Part shown: in pieces, positions 20,200 to 29,429 of the stretch
How positions within the stretch are numbered: position 1 is the first letter of the stretch
Layout of the letters: every line of letters starts with the position of its first letter
Source: Mediterraneibacter faecis JCM 15917
GTDB taxonomy: Bacteria > Bacillota > Clostridia > Lachnospirales > Lachnospiraceae
Direction of reading: 5' to 3'
NCBI GenBank assembly: GCA_001312505.1
Contig: BBDW01000012.1
Location: 41,678 to 105,677 of the forward strand
Length of the DNA: 64,000 bases
Program-made: the position numbers and the translations under genes
The notes under the pieces: model-generated
Database searches by the model: none
Seen by the model: only the letters and a program-made list of their open reading frames with translations
Told to the model about the DNA's origin: nothing

Positions 20200-20226
20200 T
20201 TCGACTATTTTCGACCTTTTTTCGAC
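20200..20226 (-). promoter_or_regulatory. Three phased Spo0A-box-like sites
   Basis: TTCGAC occurs at 20200, 20210 and 20221, about one helical turn apart, 80-107 bp upstream of the kinase start (minus strand GTCGAA; consensus box TGTCGAA). They also lie 80 bp upstream of the HIT gene. Confidence 0.45.
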
Positions 20227-20306
20227 CTGTTGTCTAAAAAATGTATTCTCTTTTTCTGAAAAATGGTCTATACTACAGATAAAATAAAATGGAAAGAGGA
20301 AAGATC

Positions 20307-20714
20307 ATGAGAGATGATAATTGTATTTTCTGTAAAATAGCAAATGGAGAGATTCCGTCAGCAACATTGTATGAGGATGAGGAGTTCAGAGTAATTCTGG
20401 ATCTTGGACCGGCATCAAAAGGACATGCGCTGATCCTTCCGAAGAATCATTACCGCAATCTGTATGATATTGACGAGACAACAGCTTCAAAAGCAATCTG
20501 CCTGGCAAAAAAGATGATTACAAAGATGACAGATGTACTTGGATGTGATGGTTATAATATCGTTCAGAACAACGAAGAGGCAGCTGGACAGACGGTATTC
20601 CATTTCCATATGCACTTAATCCCAAGATATAAGAATGACAATGTAGGTCTCGGATGGCATATGGGAGAACTTACAGAAGAAGATAAGAAAGAGATACTTG
20701 AAAAATTAAAATAG
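20307..20714 (+). CDS. HIT family nucleotide-binding protein
   Basis: A 135-aa protein starting at ATG 20307 behind AGAGGAAAG; an upstream ATG (20289) lacks a site. The N-terminal CIFCKI is one half of the zinc site, and the catalytic histidine triad is HFHMHLIPR (~residue 97). The family (Hit/HinT-like) hydrolyses AMP-lysine or adenosine phosphoramidates and dinucleotides. It is followed after 13 bp by the sigma factor gene. Confidence 0.92.
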   Translation: MRDDNCIFCKIANGEIPSATLYEDEEFRVILDLGPASKGHALILPKNHYRNLYDIDETTASKAICLAKKMITKMTDVLGCDGYNIVQNNEEAAGQTVFHFHMHLIPRYKNDNVGLGWHMGELTEEDKKEILEKLK

Positions 20715-20727
20715 TACTGGAGAAGAT

Positions 20728-21291
20728 ATGTTAACAGAAAATCGCGAATTCAATGAGATTTATGAACAATATAAAAATCTCATTCTAAAAGCGGCATATA
20801 CTTATTCAGGCAGTTATAGTGCAGCGGAAGATATTACTCAAGACACTTTTCTGAAACTGTATATGGGATATGACAGCATGAAGAAGAAAAATATTTCTTC
20901 ATGGCTGTTTACAACGGCAAAAAATGCGGCATTAAATTACAGGAAAAAGCATAGCCGGGAGATTTTCGAGATTGATGAGAATTGGGACAGTGAAGAGGAT
21001 ACCGAGAAATATGAAGCACAGGTATACAGTGCAGAGGAACAATTTCTGGAAGATGATCTTCAGAAACAAAGATTAGAGCTTCATGAAAAGATTTTCACCA
21101 ATTTGATGGAAAAGAATGAAAGATGGTACGATGCCATTGTTCTTGTATATTACATGGAGATGCCTCAGGCAAAAGCAGCAGAATTAATGGGCATTCGACT
21201 CGAAGTGCTTCATAGTCTTCTGCACAGAGCAAAGAAATGGATTAAGAAAAAGTACGGAACGGAGTACGAAGAAATGAACCGGGAAGACTAA
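20728..21291 (+). CDS. ECF-type RNA polymerase sigma factor
   Basis: A 187-aa protein with region 2 (ILKAAYTYSGSYSAAEDITQDTFLKLY, ~residues 18-46, and SSWLFTTAKNAALNYRKK) and a region 4 helix-turn-helix (EMPQAKAAELMGIRLEVLHSLLHRAKKWI, ~145-173). It probably cotranscribes with the HIT gene. The DUF4367-like membrane protein at 22631, beyond murG, has the features of a possible partner, but they are not adjacent. The signal is unknown. Confidence 0.85.
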   Translation: MLTENREFNEIYEQYKNLILKAAYTYSGSYSAAEDITQDTFLKLYMGYDSMKKKNISSWLFTTAKNAALNYRKKHSREIFEIDENWDSEEDTEKYEAQVYSAEEQFLEDDLQKQRLELHEKIFTNLMEKNERWYDAIVLVYYMEMPQAKAAELMGIRLEVLHSLLHRAKKWIKKKYGTEYEEMNRED

Positions 21292-21421
21292 GAGCAAAAC
21301 CAAATGTTTACTGTTCAATGTACAAAGAAAAAGTGTATAAGGAACAGTGGTGCTGATAGTTTCCCGGTATCTTTTTGAATACTGTAGTTTTATGAAGAGT
21401 GTTGCTGGTAGATGAACTACA

Positions 21422-22489
21422 CTATTTTGTGGCAGCTTCTTCAATGAGGCCGATAATAGTAGCAATCGGATCCTGCTGTCCAGAATTGTGCATTGCATTT
21501 ATGAACTGCTCACGGTTTTCGTACAGGTTATGAACTGCATCCAAAAGCGTTGCATTCGTAAGCTGTTCTTCCTCGATTACAAGACTGAATCCCTGACGTT
21601 CGAAAGAATGTGCGTTAAGAATCTGATCGCCACGGCTTGCACGGGCAGAAAGCGGAATCAGAAGATTCGGTTTTCTAAGAGCAAGCAGTTCACAGATTGC
21701 ATTCGCACCGGCACGTGAGATAACAACATCTGCAAGAGCAAAGAGATCACGCAGTTCGTTTTTGATATATTCAAACTGACAGTAGCCTTTGATTTCTTTC
21801 AGAGAATCATCAACCTTTCCTTTTCCGCAGAGATGGATGATCTGGAACTGTTTCAGCAGTTCAGGAAGGGCAGCACGTACCGCCTCGTTGACAGCTACAG
21901 CACCAAGACTTCCGCCGATTACGAGAATGACAGGCTTTTCATCTGTAAAGCCACACATCTTTCTGGCAGCATCCTTATCACCAGTAAGAAGTTCCTGACG
22001 AATCGGAGAACCGGTAAGAACAGCTTTTCCCTCCGGAAGAGCATCTAACGTCTCCGGGAAGTTACAGCAGACTTTGACAGCAGATGGAATTGCCAGTTTA
22101 TTTGCCAGGCCAGGTGTCATATCAGACTCATGAATAATGACCGGAACTTTGCATCGCTTTCCAGCAAGAACAACTGGAACCGAAACAAATCCGCCTTTAG
22201 AAAAAATAACATCAGGCTTTAAGCCTTTGATTAACTTACGGGCTTCACCAAAGCCTTTGATCACACGGAATGGATCTGTGAAATTCTGCAGACTGAAATA
22301 ACGGCGCAGCTTTCCAGAAGAAATTCCATGATATGGAATTCCAAAAGGTTCAATCAGTTCCTTTTCAATTCCATTGTAAGAACCTATGTATTGAATATCA
22401 TAGCCTAATTCTCTAAGCTTTGGAATCAGGGCTATATTCGGAGTGACATGTCCGGCAGTACCGCCGCCGGTCAATATAATTCGCTTCAT
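21422..22489 (-). CDS. murG: Lipid II synthase MurG
   Basis: A 355-aa UDP-GlcNAc transferase that adds GlcNAc to lipid I on the inner face of the membrane. Signatures: GGGTAGHVTPN at the N-terminus, GFVSVPVVLAG (~residue 100), HESDMTPGLANK (~121), GGSLGA (~193), SRAGANAICELLAL (~258) and PLSARASRGDQILNA (~277). Start ATG behind GGAGG. It stands alone here, away from a dcw cluster, convergent with the sigma factor gene. Confidence 0.95.
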   Translation of the reverse strand: MKRIILTGGGTAGHVTPNIALIPKLRELGYDIQYIGSYNGIEKELIEPFGIPYHGISSGKLRRYFSLQNFTDPFRVIKGFGEARKLIKGLKPDVIFSKGGFVSVPVVLAGKRCKVPVIIHESDMTPGLANKLAIPSAVKVCCNFPETLDALPEGKAVLTGSPIRQELLTGDKDAARKMCGFTDEKPVILVIGGSLGAVAVNEAVRAALPELLKQFQIIHLCGKGKVDDSLKEIKGYCQFEYIKNELRDLFALADVVISRAGANAICELLALRKPNLLIPLSARASRGDQILNAHSFERQGFSLVIEEEQLTNATLLDAVHNLYENREQFINAMHNSGQQDPIATIIGLIEEAATK

Positions 22490-22630
22490 AAATTAACCTC
22501 CAGATTTAGTGTAGAGTGCTACTGTTCGAAGTAAATTGAGAACACTAGCCTTATAGCATCATATTACCCTTATTTGAAAAAATGTCAAGAAAAACGGGAC
22601 ACACAAACTGGAGAGAATAAGGTAAAGAAA

Positions 22631-23404
22631 ATGAAAAAACTGAAAAAATTATCATTGGAAAATGAAATGAAAAAAGAAGCTGAACAGATTGAAAAGAAAG
22701 TCCGTAAGGACAAATCTCTAGATGACATTACAGTGTCTGATGAGATGGAAAAAGAGCTTTTCAATAAGATTCAGGATTACGAATACGACAAGAGGCATAA
22801 AAAAGTCGTCCGCAAAAAGAAGAAAAGCAAGCTTGTAATCGGAGCACTGGCAGCAGTGCTGATTTTGGTGTGCGGAAGTGTGATGACAAGTGTGGGGGGG
22901 AGTAAGTCGTATTGGAAGACGTTGTGGAATAAAGAGGCAGGGGATGAAACTTTGTCTTATGTAGATGTTGAGAATATGGAGACGATGGAAACGAAAGATT
23001 TTGAAGTATTAGAGCTTGATAAAGAAATCGCCAAGGTGATCGGAGATTATTGGGTTCGTATAGAATATAAACCAAAAGATATGGTATTAACAAGGTATAC
23101 AATAGACGGAGATCAAAGAAGAGCAACGTTATTTTATAAATATGAAAATGAAATCATTCGGTACACAATGTATATGAATTCTAAAGATTCTTCTTTGGGA
23201 CAGAAAGCAGTTGATAAATTGTTAGATGAGTATATTGTGATGAATGGAGAAAGAAAAATTAATGTAAAAGAATATGAGGTGAAAAATAAAAAAGAAAAAA
23301 GATATATAGCCGAATTTGAAGACAAAGGGATTCAGTATCAGTTAAAGGGAGTTATGAAGAAAGATGAATTTGAAAAAATTTTAAAAAATTTATTTTTTGT
23401 GTAA
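22631..23404 (+). CDS. DUF4367-like single-pass membrane protein
   Basis: About 257 aa from ATG 22631; a TTG at 22574 would add 19 residues. A Lys/Glu-rich cytoplasmic N-terminus (~residues 1-75) is followed by one membrane helix (LVIGALAAVLILVCGSVM) and an extracytoplasmic domain that resembles DUF4367, often fused to anti-sigma regions. A G7 run (~22896) adds a Gly in SVGGSKS. It may sense envelope state, possibly with an ECF sigma factor; no direct evidence. Confidence 0.6.
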   Translation: MKKLKKLSLENEMKKEAEQIEKKVRKDKSLDDITVSDEMEKELFNKIQDYEYDKRHKKVVRKKKKSKLVIGALAAVLILVCGSVMTSVGGSKSYWKTLWNKEAGDETLSYVDVENMETMETKDFEVLELDKEIAKVIGDYWVRIEYKPKDMVLTRYTIDGDQRRATLFYKYENEIIRYTMYMNSKDSSLGQKAVDKLLDEYIVMNGERKINVKEYEVKNKKEKRYIAEFEDKGIQYQLKGVMKKDEFEKILKNLFFV

Positions 23405-23478
23405 AAATGCGTAAGTTTTTTCAATCTCAGTTGTTTACTTATTAGAGGACAATAACAAAAGAGGGGGAAGATAGTTCT

Positions 23479-23979
23479 ATGATAAGTAAGAAAATAATGT
23501 CAATGGTAGCAAGTGCTATGGTGTTTTGCTTTATGGTGTGTGTATCAGTAACAGGTGTTAAAGCAGATGATAGTGAAGTTAAAATTGTTGATGGATCTTA
23601 TTTAACTTCAGCGGATTCATCAACAGGCTATACACCGGAGAGTGATGAGCGTGGCGAACATCTGATGGATGGGGAATGTTCAATCACAAAAGCAGGAACA
23701 AAACGAATTTACACATACGGAGCAACAACAGCAAATCATACTGTTGATACAGTAGCAGTTATTGTTTATGTGGAGCAGTACAATGAGAAGGATGATAAAT
23801 GGTATCAGATAGATGCTTTTTCCAAGAAAGTAGAAAATGATTATTATGTTGCTGCATCGAAATCTATTCAAGTTGACCGAGGATATTATTACAGAGTGCA
23901 TGCTGAACATTTTGTGAGAATGGGGGAGGATCCTGTAGAGGAAACCTATTCTGTAACTAACGGCATCCTAGTCCCATAA
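23479..23979 (+). CDS. Secreted DUF6147-type protein
   Basis: A 166-aa protein with a signal peptide (KKIMSMVASAMVFCFMVCVSV, cleavage probably near VKA-DD). The mature part has no catalytic motif I know. It resembles the DUF6147 family of small secreted Clostridia proteins of unknown role. Start ATG behind GAGGGGGAAG. It follows the DUF4367-like gene by 75 bp. Confidence 0.7.
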   Translation: MISKKIMSMVASAMVFCFMVCVSVTGVKADDSEVKIVDGSYLTSADSSTGYTPESDERGEHLMDGECSITKAGTKRIYTYGATTANHTVDTVAVIVYVEQYNEKDDKWYQIDAFSKKVENDYYVAASKSIQVDRGYYYRVHAEHFVRMGEDPVEETYSVTNGILVP

Positions 23980-24014
23980 GCATCTTCCTCCCACACCAAC
24001 GGCAGAAGATGCAG

Positions 24015-24171
24015 CCCGTGGGCTGGCCTAACAGCCGCTGCGCGGTGGTTCGCTCGGATACTCACAAATTAGATTCTAATAGATAAAAGTGAGAGCCTTG
24101 TTCCTTGATACACCACAATTGAATAAATGAGCATATAATCACCATAAGCGGCTGTTAATCAGTCCATGGAC
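24015..24171. repeat. Palindromic MITE-like element A
   Basis: The left end has CAGCCCGTGGGCTG followed by GGCC and TAACAGCCGCT (24029-24039). The right end has AGCGGCTGTTA (24147-24157), then AT and CAGTCCATGGACTAG. So a 31-bp imperfect inverted repeat, whose outer third is itself a palindrome at each end, encloses about 107 bp. Inner arms such as CTCAC/GTGAG add further pairing. Confidence 0.6.
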
Positions 24172-24183
24172 TAGTAGGCAGAA

Positions 24184-24217
24184 GGGAAGGATTGAATCAA
24201 GAGTAGCGATCCTTCCC
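24184..24217. terminator. Hairpin terminator between convergent genes
   Basis: GGGAAGGAT and ATCCTTCCC form a perfect 9-bp stem with a 16-nt loop, placed between the DUF6147 and TSCPD genes. It could serve either strand. Confidence 0.6.
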
Positions 24218-24239
24218 TATTAGTTTGCCATTTTTTAAA

Positions 24240-24482
24240 TTATTTTCCTGTTGCTTCTTTCAGTGCCTGAGCAAGCTGGTCCGGGCAGGAAGTTTTCTTG
24301 AATCCACACTGGATTCCTTCCAGGCGTGAGATGGCCTCATCTACATCCATTCCTTCAACCAGATGGGAAATTCCCTGCAGGTTACCGTTACATCCGCCAA
24401 CGAAGGAAACATTATGAATCTTGTTATCTTCGATATCAAAGTGAATGCTCTGGGAACAGACACCTTTTGTTCTATAATCCAT
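24240..24482 (-). CDS. TSCPD domain protein (TIGR03905 family)
   Basis: An 80-aa protein that matches the TIGR03905 single-domain TSCPD proteins: GVCSQSIHFDIEDNKI, then FVGGCNGNLQGIS and a C-terminal TSCPDQLAQAL. The motif also occurs at the C-terminus of vitamin B12-dependent ribonucleotide reductases. The conserved Cys suggest metal or redox use. Start ATG behind AAAGGATAT on the minus strand. Confidence 0.88.
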   Translation of the reverse strand: MDYRTKGVCSQSIHFDIEDNKIHNVSFVGGCNGNLQGISHLVEGMDVDEAISRLEGIQCGFKKTSCPDQLAQALKEATGK

Positions 24483-24744
24483 ATCTAGATATCCTTTCTT
24501 TTAAATTTTTAGATCTTTTAGTTACCTTTTGAATTATAGCAAATCAAATATAAAAAAACAATTTTTCTTTTCACATCTTTCAGCATAATTTTCCTCAATA
24601 CGACAATTTTGATTTTTGCTGTAGAAATCTGTAGAACGATTTATGCGGACAGAATATAAAATCAGGTTTATAATATCTACAAACGTAACGAAGGGGAGGC
24701 CCGAACAGTTACGTGCAATATTTTTAAAACCAGGAGGGGTTGCT

Positions 24745-25577
24745 ATGTTAAGAGAACTGGCAGTGAACACGAGAGTCATCTATTATCTGATGGCGCTTCT
24801 GGCATAATCGGAGTGCTGGCAAAAGCAGTGAATCAGCAGACATTGAATCAGATGCTGAAGGCGGCGGGGGGGAATATGTCCAAGAGTACACACCGACTGA
24901 TAAAACTCGTAAGAGCAAAATACGAACATGCATGTATGGTGCATGACAGTGTAGAGAATACAAATGCATTTGTGGAGAAATATATTTATGAATATAGAGG
25001 CTTTTTGTTTGGAATTCATACCTGGAGACAGATGCAATTGCTGACGGTGTGGTTTGTTGGAATTCTTGCAGCTCTTGGTGCATTCGAATGTTATATTACT
25101 TATGGATTTTCAGATGCGGCGTATCAATATATAGAAACAGGATTAGCGGAGATGGTACTCCTTTTTGTTATCAGTCATCTTTCGGACGAACAGTACAAGC
25201 TTAATGCTGTCAGGATGTATATGGTGGATTATCTTGAGAATAATTGTGCATTTCACGTAAAGAGACAGCGGACTACGGATAGAGAAGAATTGAATGTGAT
25301 CGCTGCAGAGAATACCGGAAAGCAGGAGTGGGAAGAAAAGAAAGGGGGGGAAAGAGAGATTCACAGAGAAGACAACTTACAGAATGGAAATAAAACAAAA
25401 GCAGAGAGGACGGAGCTGCCGATTAATATCGAGGGAGAACCAAGAGCGGTAGAGCCGGCAAGGAATCCGAAAGGAAATTCAGAGAGAGACGTAGATAGAG
25501 ATTCGGAGCGAGATTCAGGAAGAAATGCAGAAAGAGAAGCGGCGATTCGTCAGATTCTGGAAGAATTTTTAACATAA
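24745..25577 (+). CDS. Conserved membrane protein of unknown function (one frameshift)
   Basis: About 277 aa. ATG 24745 has AGGAGGGG upstream and encodes NTRVIYYLMALL; one missing G at 24801-24802 then shifts the frame into GVLAKAVNQQTLNQMLKAAG. Hydrophobic segments lie at the N-terminus and at about residues 108-130 and 142-158. The C-terminal ~90 residues are charged and low in complexity (repeated SERD/ERDS). A Lachnospiraceae-type conserved protein, as far as I recall; no role known. Confidence 0.65.
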
Positions 25578-25622
25578 CGAAAACTAAAATTTCTTGAGCA
25601 GCATTTGTAAATAAGGTATAAT

Positions 25623-25695
25623 AAAAAGCAGTTGGTAGCCGCCGGTCATGGAATATCAGGAATGGCGGCAGGGAAAGAAGAACCAACTGCTTTTT
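25623..25695 (+). terminator. Terminator with a long two-part hairpin
   Basis: AAAAAGCAGTTGGT and ACCAACTGCTTTTT pair over 14 bp. The 45-nt loop contains a second stem (GCCGCC with GGCGGC). It separates the membrane protein gene from pfkA. Confidence 0.8.
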
Positions 25696-25763
25696 AGGGC
25701 TTATAAACAAGAAAAGAAAGTAACTGATTAAGACAGGTGCAAAGAGTAATAGGAGGAGTTGCT

Positions 25764-26846
25764 ATGTTAAGAATAGGAATGTTGACCAGCGGTGGAGACT
25801 GCCAGGCACTTAACGCAGCAATGCGCGGTGTTGTAAAAGGAATTTGCAACAAGCGCAAAGATGTAGAAATCTATGGATTTAAAGATGGATACAAAGGTCT
25901 GATCTATTCGGATTTCAATATGTTGACATCAAAGGATTTCTCGGGAATTCTGACACAGGGTGGAACAATTCTTGGTACATCCCGTCAGCCGTTCAAACTG
26001 ATGCGTGTGCCGGATAAGGATGGAATAGACAAGGTGGAGGCAATGAAGCACACATATCATAAGCTTCATCTGGATTGTCTCGTTATTCTTGGAGGAAATG
26101 GAACTCATAAGACAGCAAATCTTCTTCGTGAGGAAGGACTCAATGTAGTGACATTGCCGAAGACGATCGATAACGATCTGTGGGGGGGAACAGACATGAC
26201 ATTTGGATTCCAGAGTGCAGTTGATATCGCAACAGATACGATTGACAGAATCCATACGACAGCAACTTCCCACAGCCGTGTATTTATTATCGAGGTTATG
26301 GGTCACAAAGTAGGTCATGTAACTCTGCATGCCGGAATTGCAGGCGGAGCAGACATAATTCTTCTTCCGGAGATCCCATATGATATTAAAGCAATCAAGA
26401 ATGTGATCGACAAACGTACACAGGCAGGTAAGAGATTTACAATTCTTGCTGTTGCAGAGGGTGCGATTTCCAAAGAAGATGCAAAACTGAAAAAGAAAGA
26501 ATACAAAGAGAAGCTGGCAAACAGAAAATATCCTTCTATCGCTTACGAACTGGCAGAACAGATTGAAAAAGAGACAGACAAGGAAGTTCGTATCACAGTT
26601 CCTGGACATACACAGAGAGGTGGCACACCTTGTTCTTATGACCGCGTATTTGCAACAAGAGTCGGAGCGAAGGCAGCAGAATTGATCCTGAATGAAGAAT
26701 ACGGATATATGGTAGCCATGAGAAATGGTGAGACAGTGAAAGTTCCGTTGGAAGAGGTTGCAGGAAAGCTGAAATATGTTGATCCGAACTGTGGTCTAAT
26801 CAAAGAAGCGAGAACAATCGGTATCAGCTTCGGAGACGAGGTGTAA
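25764..26846 (+). CDS. pfkA: 6-phosphofructokinase
   Basis: A 360-aa phosphofructokinase starting at ATG 25764 behind AGGAGG. Motifs: TSGGDCQALNAAMRG at the N-terminus, GGNGTHKTANLL (~residue 102) at the phosphoryl-donor loop, PKTIDNDLWG (~135) with the catalytic Asp, and PGHTQRGGTPCSYDR near 280. The donor loop reads GGNGT where ATP enzymes usually have GGDGS/T and PPi enzymes GGDD, so donor choice is not certain. A G7 run (26182-26188) yields LWGGTD where LWGTD is usual. It commits fructose-6-phosphate to glycolysis. Only 3 bp separate it from dnaX. Confidence 0.9.
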   Translation: MLRIGMLTSGGDCQALNAAMRGVVKGICNKRKDVEIYGFKDGYKGLIYSDFNMLTSKDFSGILTQGGTILGTSRQPFKLMRVPDKDGIDKVEAMKHTYHKLHLDCLVILGGNGTHKTANLLREEGLNVVTLPKTIDNDLWGGTDMTFGFQSAVDIATDTIDRIHTTATSHSRVFIIEVMGHKVGHVTLHAGIAGGADIILLPEIPYDIKAIKNVIDKRTQAGKRFTILAVAEGAISKEDAKLKKKEYKEKLANRKYPSIAYELAEQIEKETDKEVRITVPGHTQRGGTPCSYDRVFATRVGAKAAELILNEEYGYMVAMRNGETVKVPLEEVAGKLKYVDPNCGLIKEARTIGISFGDEV

Positions 26847-26849
26847 TTC

Positions 26850-28442
26850 ATGTCATATACGGCGCTATACAGAAAGTTCCGTCCTTCTGAATTCGAAGAT
26901 GTAAAAGGACAGGATCATATTGTTACAACGCTTCAGAACCAGATTAAGGCGAACAGGATCGGACATGCGTATCTGTTTTGCGGAACGCGAGGAACCGGTA
27001 AGACAACGGTTGCGAAAATATTTGCGAAGGCAGTAAACTGTGAGCACCCGGTAAATGGAAGTCCATGCGGAGAGTGTGAGATGTGTAAATCTATCGCTGC
27101 CGGCACTTCAATGAATGTGATCGAGATCGATGCTGCATCGAACAATGGTGTTGATAATATCCGTGAGATCCGGGAGGAAGTGACATATCGACCGACAGAA
27201 GGTAAGTATAAAGTATACATTATCGACGAGGTGCATATGCTTTCCATCGGAGCATTTAACGCATTGCTTAAGACACTTGAGGAGCCGCCGGAGTATGTTA
27301 TTTTTATTCTGGCGACGACAGAAGTGCATAAAATCCCAATTACGATTCTTTCCAGATGTCAGCACTATGATTTCAAGAGAATCAGCATTGAGACAATTAC
27401 AGACCGTATGCGTGATCTGATGCAGACAGAACAGGTAGAAGTGGAAGAAAAAGCACTTCGCTATATCGCAAAGGCGGCAGACGGATCTATGCGTGATGCA
27501 CTCAGTCTGCTGGATCAGTGTATTGCATTTTATCTGGGACAGAAGCTGACGTATGATCATGTGCTTGAAGTACTTGGTGCGGTGGATACGGATGTGTTCA
27601 GCCGCCTACTTCGGAAAGTATTGGAAAGAGATGTTGCCGGAGTTCTTGATATCGTGGAAGATCTGGTTATGCAGGGACGTGAACTGACCCAGCTGGCCGC
27701 AGATTTTACATGGTATCTGAGAAATTTGCTTTTGGTTAAAACTTCTGATAATATAGAGGACGTGCTGGATGTGTCTACGGAAAATATGTTGCAGCTCAAG
27801 GAAGAATCAAAGATGATCGAACTTGATATGCTGTTGCGTTATATCCGTATATTCTCAGAACTTTCCGGTCAGCTGAAGTATGCGACGCAGAAGAGAGTAC
27901 TTCTGGAAGTTGCACTGATCAAGCTTTGCACTCCGGCGATGGAGACTGGTCAGGATGCACTTCTGGACAGAATCCGTGCGGTAGAAGACAAAGTAGAGAA
28001 AGGACTTGCTGCAGCCGCAGATATGCCGCAGCGAGTTGTTTACGTGAATGGAGATGATGCGTCATTATCCGGATCAGGCGTTGCGGGAAGCAGGAAGGCG
28101 AAACCGGAGCTGCCGAATGCAATTCCGGAGGATGTGCAGGAAGTGGTGAAGAATTTCCGTTCTATCGCAGATGAAGCGTCAGGTATGATCAGAGGCTTTC
28201 TTAAAAAAGCAAGACTGAGTCTTGGTGGTGACAATCGCTTGCTGATTGTACTGCCAGATGCTATGTCGGCAGATATGGTTGGCAGAGAAGATCATGTGCA
28301 GGAACTTGAACAGCTCATTGAAGAGAAGATTGGAAAGAAAGTCGAGGTGGATGTCCGTCATGTAGAAGAGGGCAGACACTTTGAGGATACATTTGTGGAC
28401 ATAGAACAGAAAATAAATATGGAAATAACAGTGGAGGATTAG
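26850..28442 (+). CDS. dnaX: DNA polymerase III subunit gamma/tau
   Basis: A 530-aa clamp-loader subunit. Walker [10 protein letters not shown] (~residue 45), the four-Cys zinc site between C64 and C79 (CGECEMCK), Walker B IIDEVHML (~125) and the SRC motif LSRCQH (~167) are all present. The C-terminal tau region (~380-530) is poorly conserved, as usual. It heads the classic dnaX-ybaB-recR cluster. Confidence 0.95.
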   Translation: MSYTALYRKFRPSEFEDVKGQDHIVTTLQNQIKANRIGHAYLFCGTRGTGKTTVAKIFAKAVNCEHPVNGSPCGECEMCKSIAAGTSMNVIEIDAASNNGVDNIREIREEVTYRPTEGKYKVYIIDEVHMLSIGAFNALLKTLEEPPEYVIFILATTEVHKIPITILSRCQHYDFKRISIETITDRMRDLMQTEQVEVEEKALRYIAKAADGSMRDALSLLDQCIAFYLGQKLTYDHVLEVLGAVDTDVFSRLLRKVLERDVAGVLDIVEDLVMQGRELTQLAADFTWYLRNLLLVKTSDNIEDVLDVSTENMLQLKEESKMIELDMLLRYIRIFSELSGQLKYATQKRVLLEVALIKLCTPAMETGQDALLDRIRAVEDKVEKGLAAAADMPQRVVYVNGDDASLSGSGVAGSRKAKPELPNAIPEDVQEVVKNFRSIADEASGMIRGFLKKARLSLGGDNRLLIVLPDAMSADMVGREDHVQELEQLIEEKIGKKVEVDVRHVEEGRHFEDTFVDIEQKINMEITVED

Positions 28443-28444
28443 AC

Positions 28445-28797
28445 ATGGCAAAGCGTGGAGGATTTCCAGGCGGCGGAATGCCGGGAAATATGGCGAATCT
28501 GATGAAGCAGGCACAGAAGATGCAGCGTCAGATGGAAGAGCAGCAGAAAGAACTTGAGACAAAAGAGTTCACAGCAGCTGCAGGCGGCGGAGCAGTAGAA
28601 GTAACTGTATCCGGCAAAAGAGAAGTAACAAAAGTAAAACTTGCAGAAGAAGTTGTAGATCCGGACGACATTGAGATGCTGGAAGACTGATCGTAGCAGC
28701 GACAAATGAAGCACTGCGTCAGGTTGAGCAGGAGACAAATGCAGCAGTATCTAAGATGACAGGCGGATTTGGCGGTCTTGGAGGCGGAATGTTCTAA
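28445..28797 (+). CDS. YbaB/EbfC nucleoid-associated protein (one frameshift)
   Basis: About 117 aa: a Gly/Met-rich start ([23 protein letters not shown]), then [19 protein letters not shown] and [12 protein letters not shown]. One C is missing at 28687; restoring it continues into [17 protein letters not shown] and the Gly-rich tail [11 protein letters not shown] with stop 28795-28797. Binds DNA as a dimer; always next to recR in this group. Confidence 0.9.
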
Positions 28798-29396
28798 TGG
28801 ATTACTACAGTAATCAGATCAGCCGCCTGATCGAGGAGTTCTCGAGACTTCCGGGAATCGGGAATAAATCAGCACAAAGACTTGCATTTCATGTGATCAA
28901 TATGCCGGTAGAACAGGTAGAAGGACTTGCGAATGCAATCGTAGATGCCCGCAAGAATGTCCGTTACTGTAAGGAGTGCTGTACGTTGACGGATAAGGAT
29001 ATCTGCCCAATCTGCAGCAATCCGGACCGAGATCATAAGACAATCATGGTAGTGGAGACACCGCGTGATCTGGCAGCGTATGAGAAGACCGGAAAGTACA
29101 ACGGAGTCTATCATGTACTTCATGGAGCAATTTCTCCAATGCTTGGAATCGGTCCCGGGGGGGATATCCGTCTGAAAGAATTGATGGAGCGTCTGCAGGG
29201 AGATGTGGATGAAGTGATCATTGCGACGAATTCCAGTCTGGAAGGCGAGACAACAGCAATGTATATCAGTAAACTTATCAAACCGGTCGGAATCAAGGTG
29301 AGCAGGATTGCCAGTGGTGTTCCGGTTGGAGGTGATCTGGAATATATTGATGAGGTAACACTGCTTCGGGCATTGGAAGGAAGAACAGAATTGTAA
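28797..29396 (+). CDS. recR: Recombination mediator RecR
   Basis: A 199-aa protein whose ATG overlaps the ybaB stop. It has an N-terminal helix-hairpin-helix ([18 protein letters not shown]), a zinc finger ([18 protein letters not shown], ~residues 57-75), and a Toprim domain with [12 protein letters not shown] and [15 protein letters not shown]7 run (29157-29163) gives GPGGDIRL where GPGDIRL is expected. It works with RecO/RecF to load RecA. Confidence 0.95.
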   Translation: MDYYSNQISRLIEEFSRLPGIGNKSAQRLAFHVINMPVEQVEGLANAIVDARKNVRYCKECCTLTDKDICPICSNPDRDHKTIMVVETPRDLAAYEKTGKYNGVYHVLHGAISPMLGIGPGGDIRLKELMERLQGDVDEVIIATNSSLEGETTAMYISKLIKPVGIKVSRIASGVPVGGDLEYIDEVTLLRALEGRTEL

Positions 29397-29429
29397 AAGC
29401 ATTTGAGACACCGGCAGGAGGGACTGGCT

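Noticed and set aside
22574..22630. TTG 22574 as the start of the DUF4367-like gene
   Set aside because: No ribosome site is near, and the added residues are low in complexity; ATG 22631 is preferred, without certainty.
28197..28212. dnaX slippery site producing a gamma subunit
   Set aside because: A six-A run is present but not in the A-AAA-AAG phase, and no clear stimulatory stem was seen.
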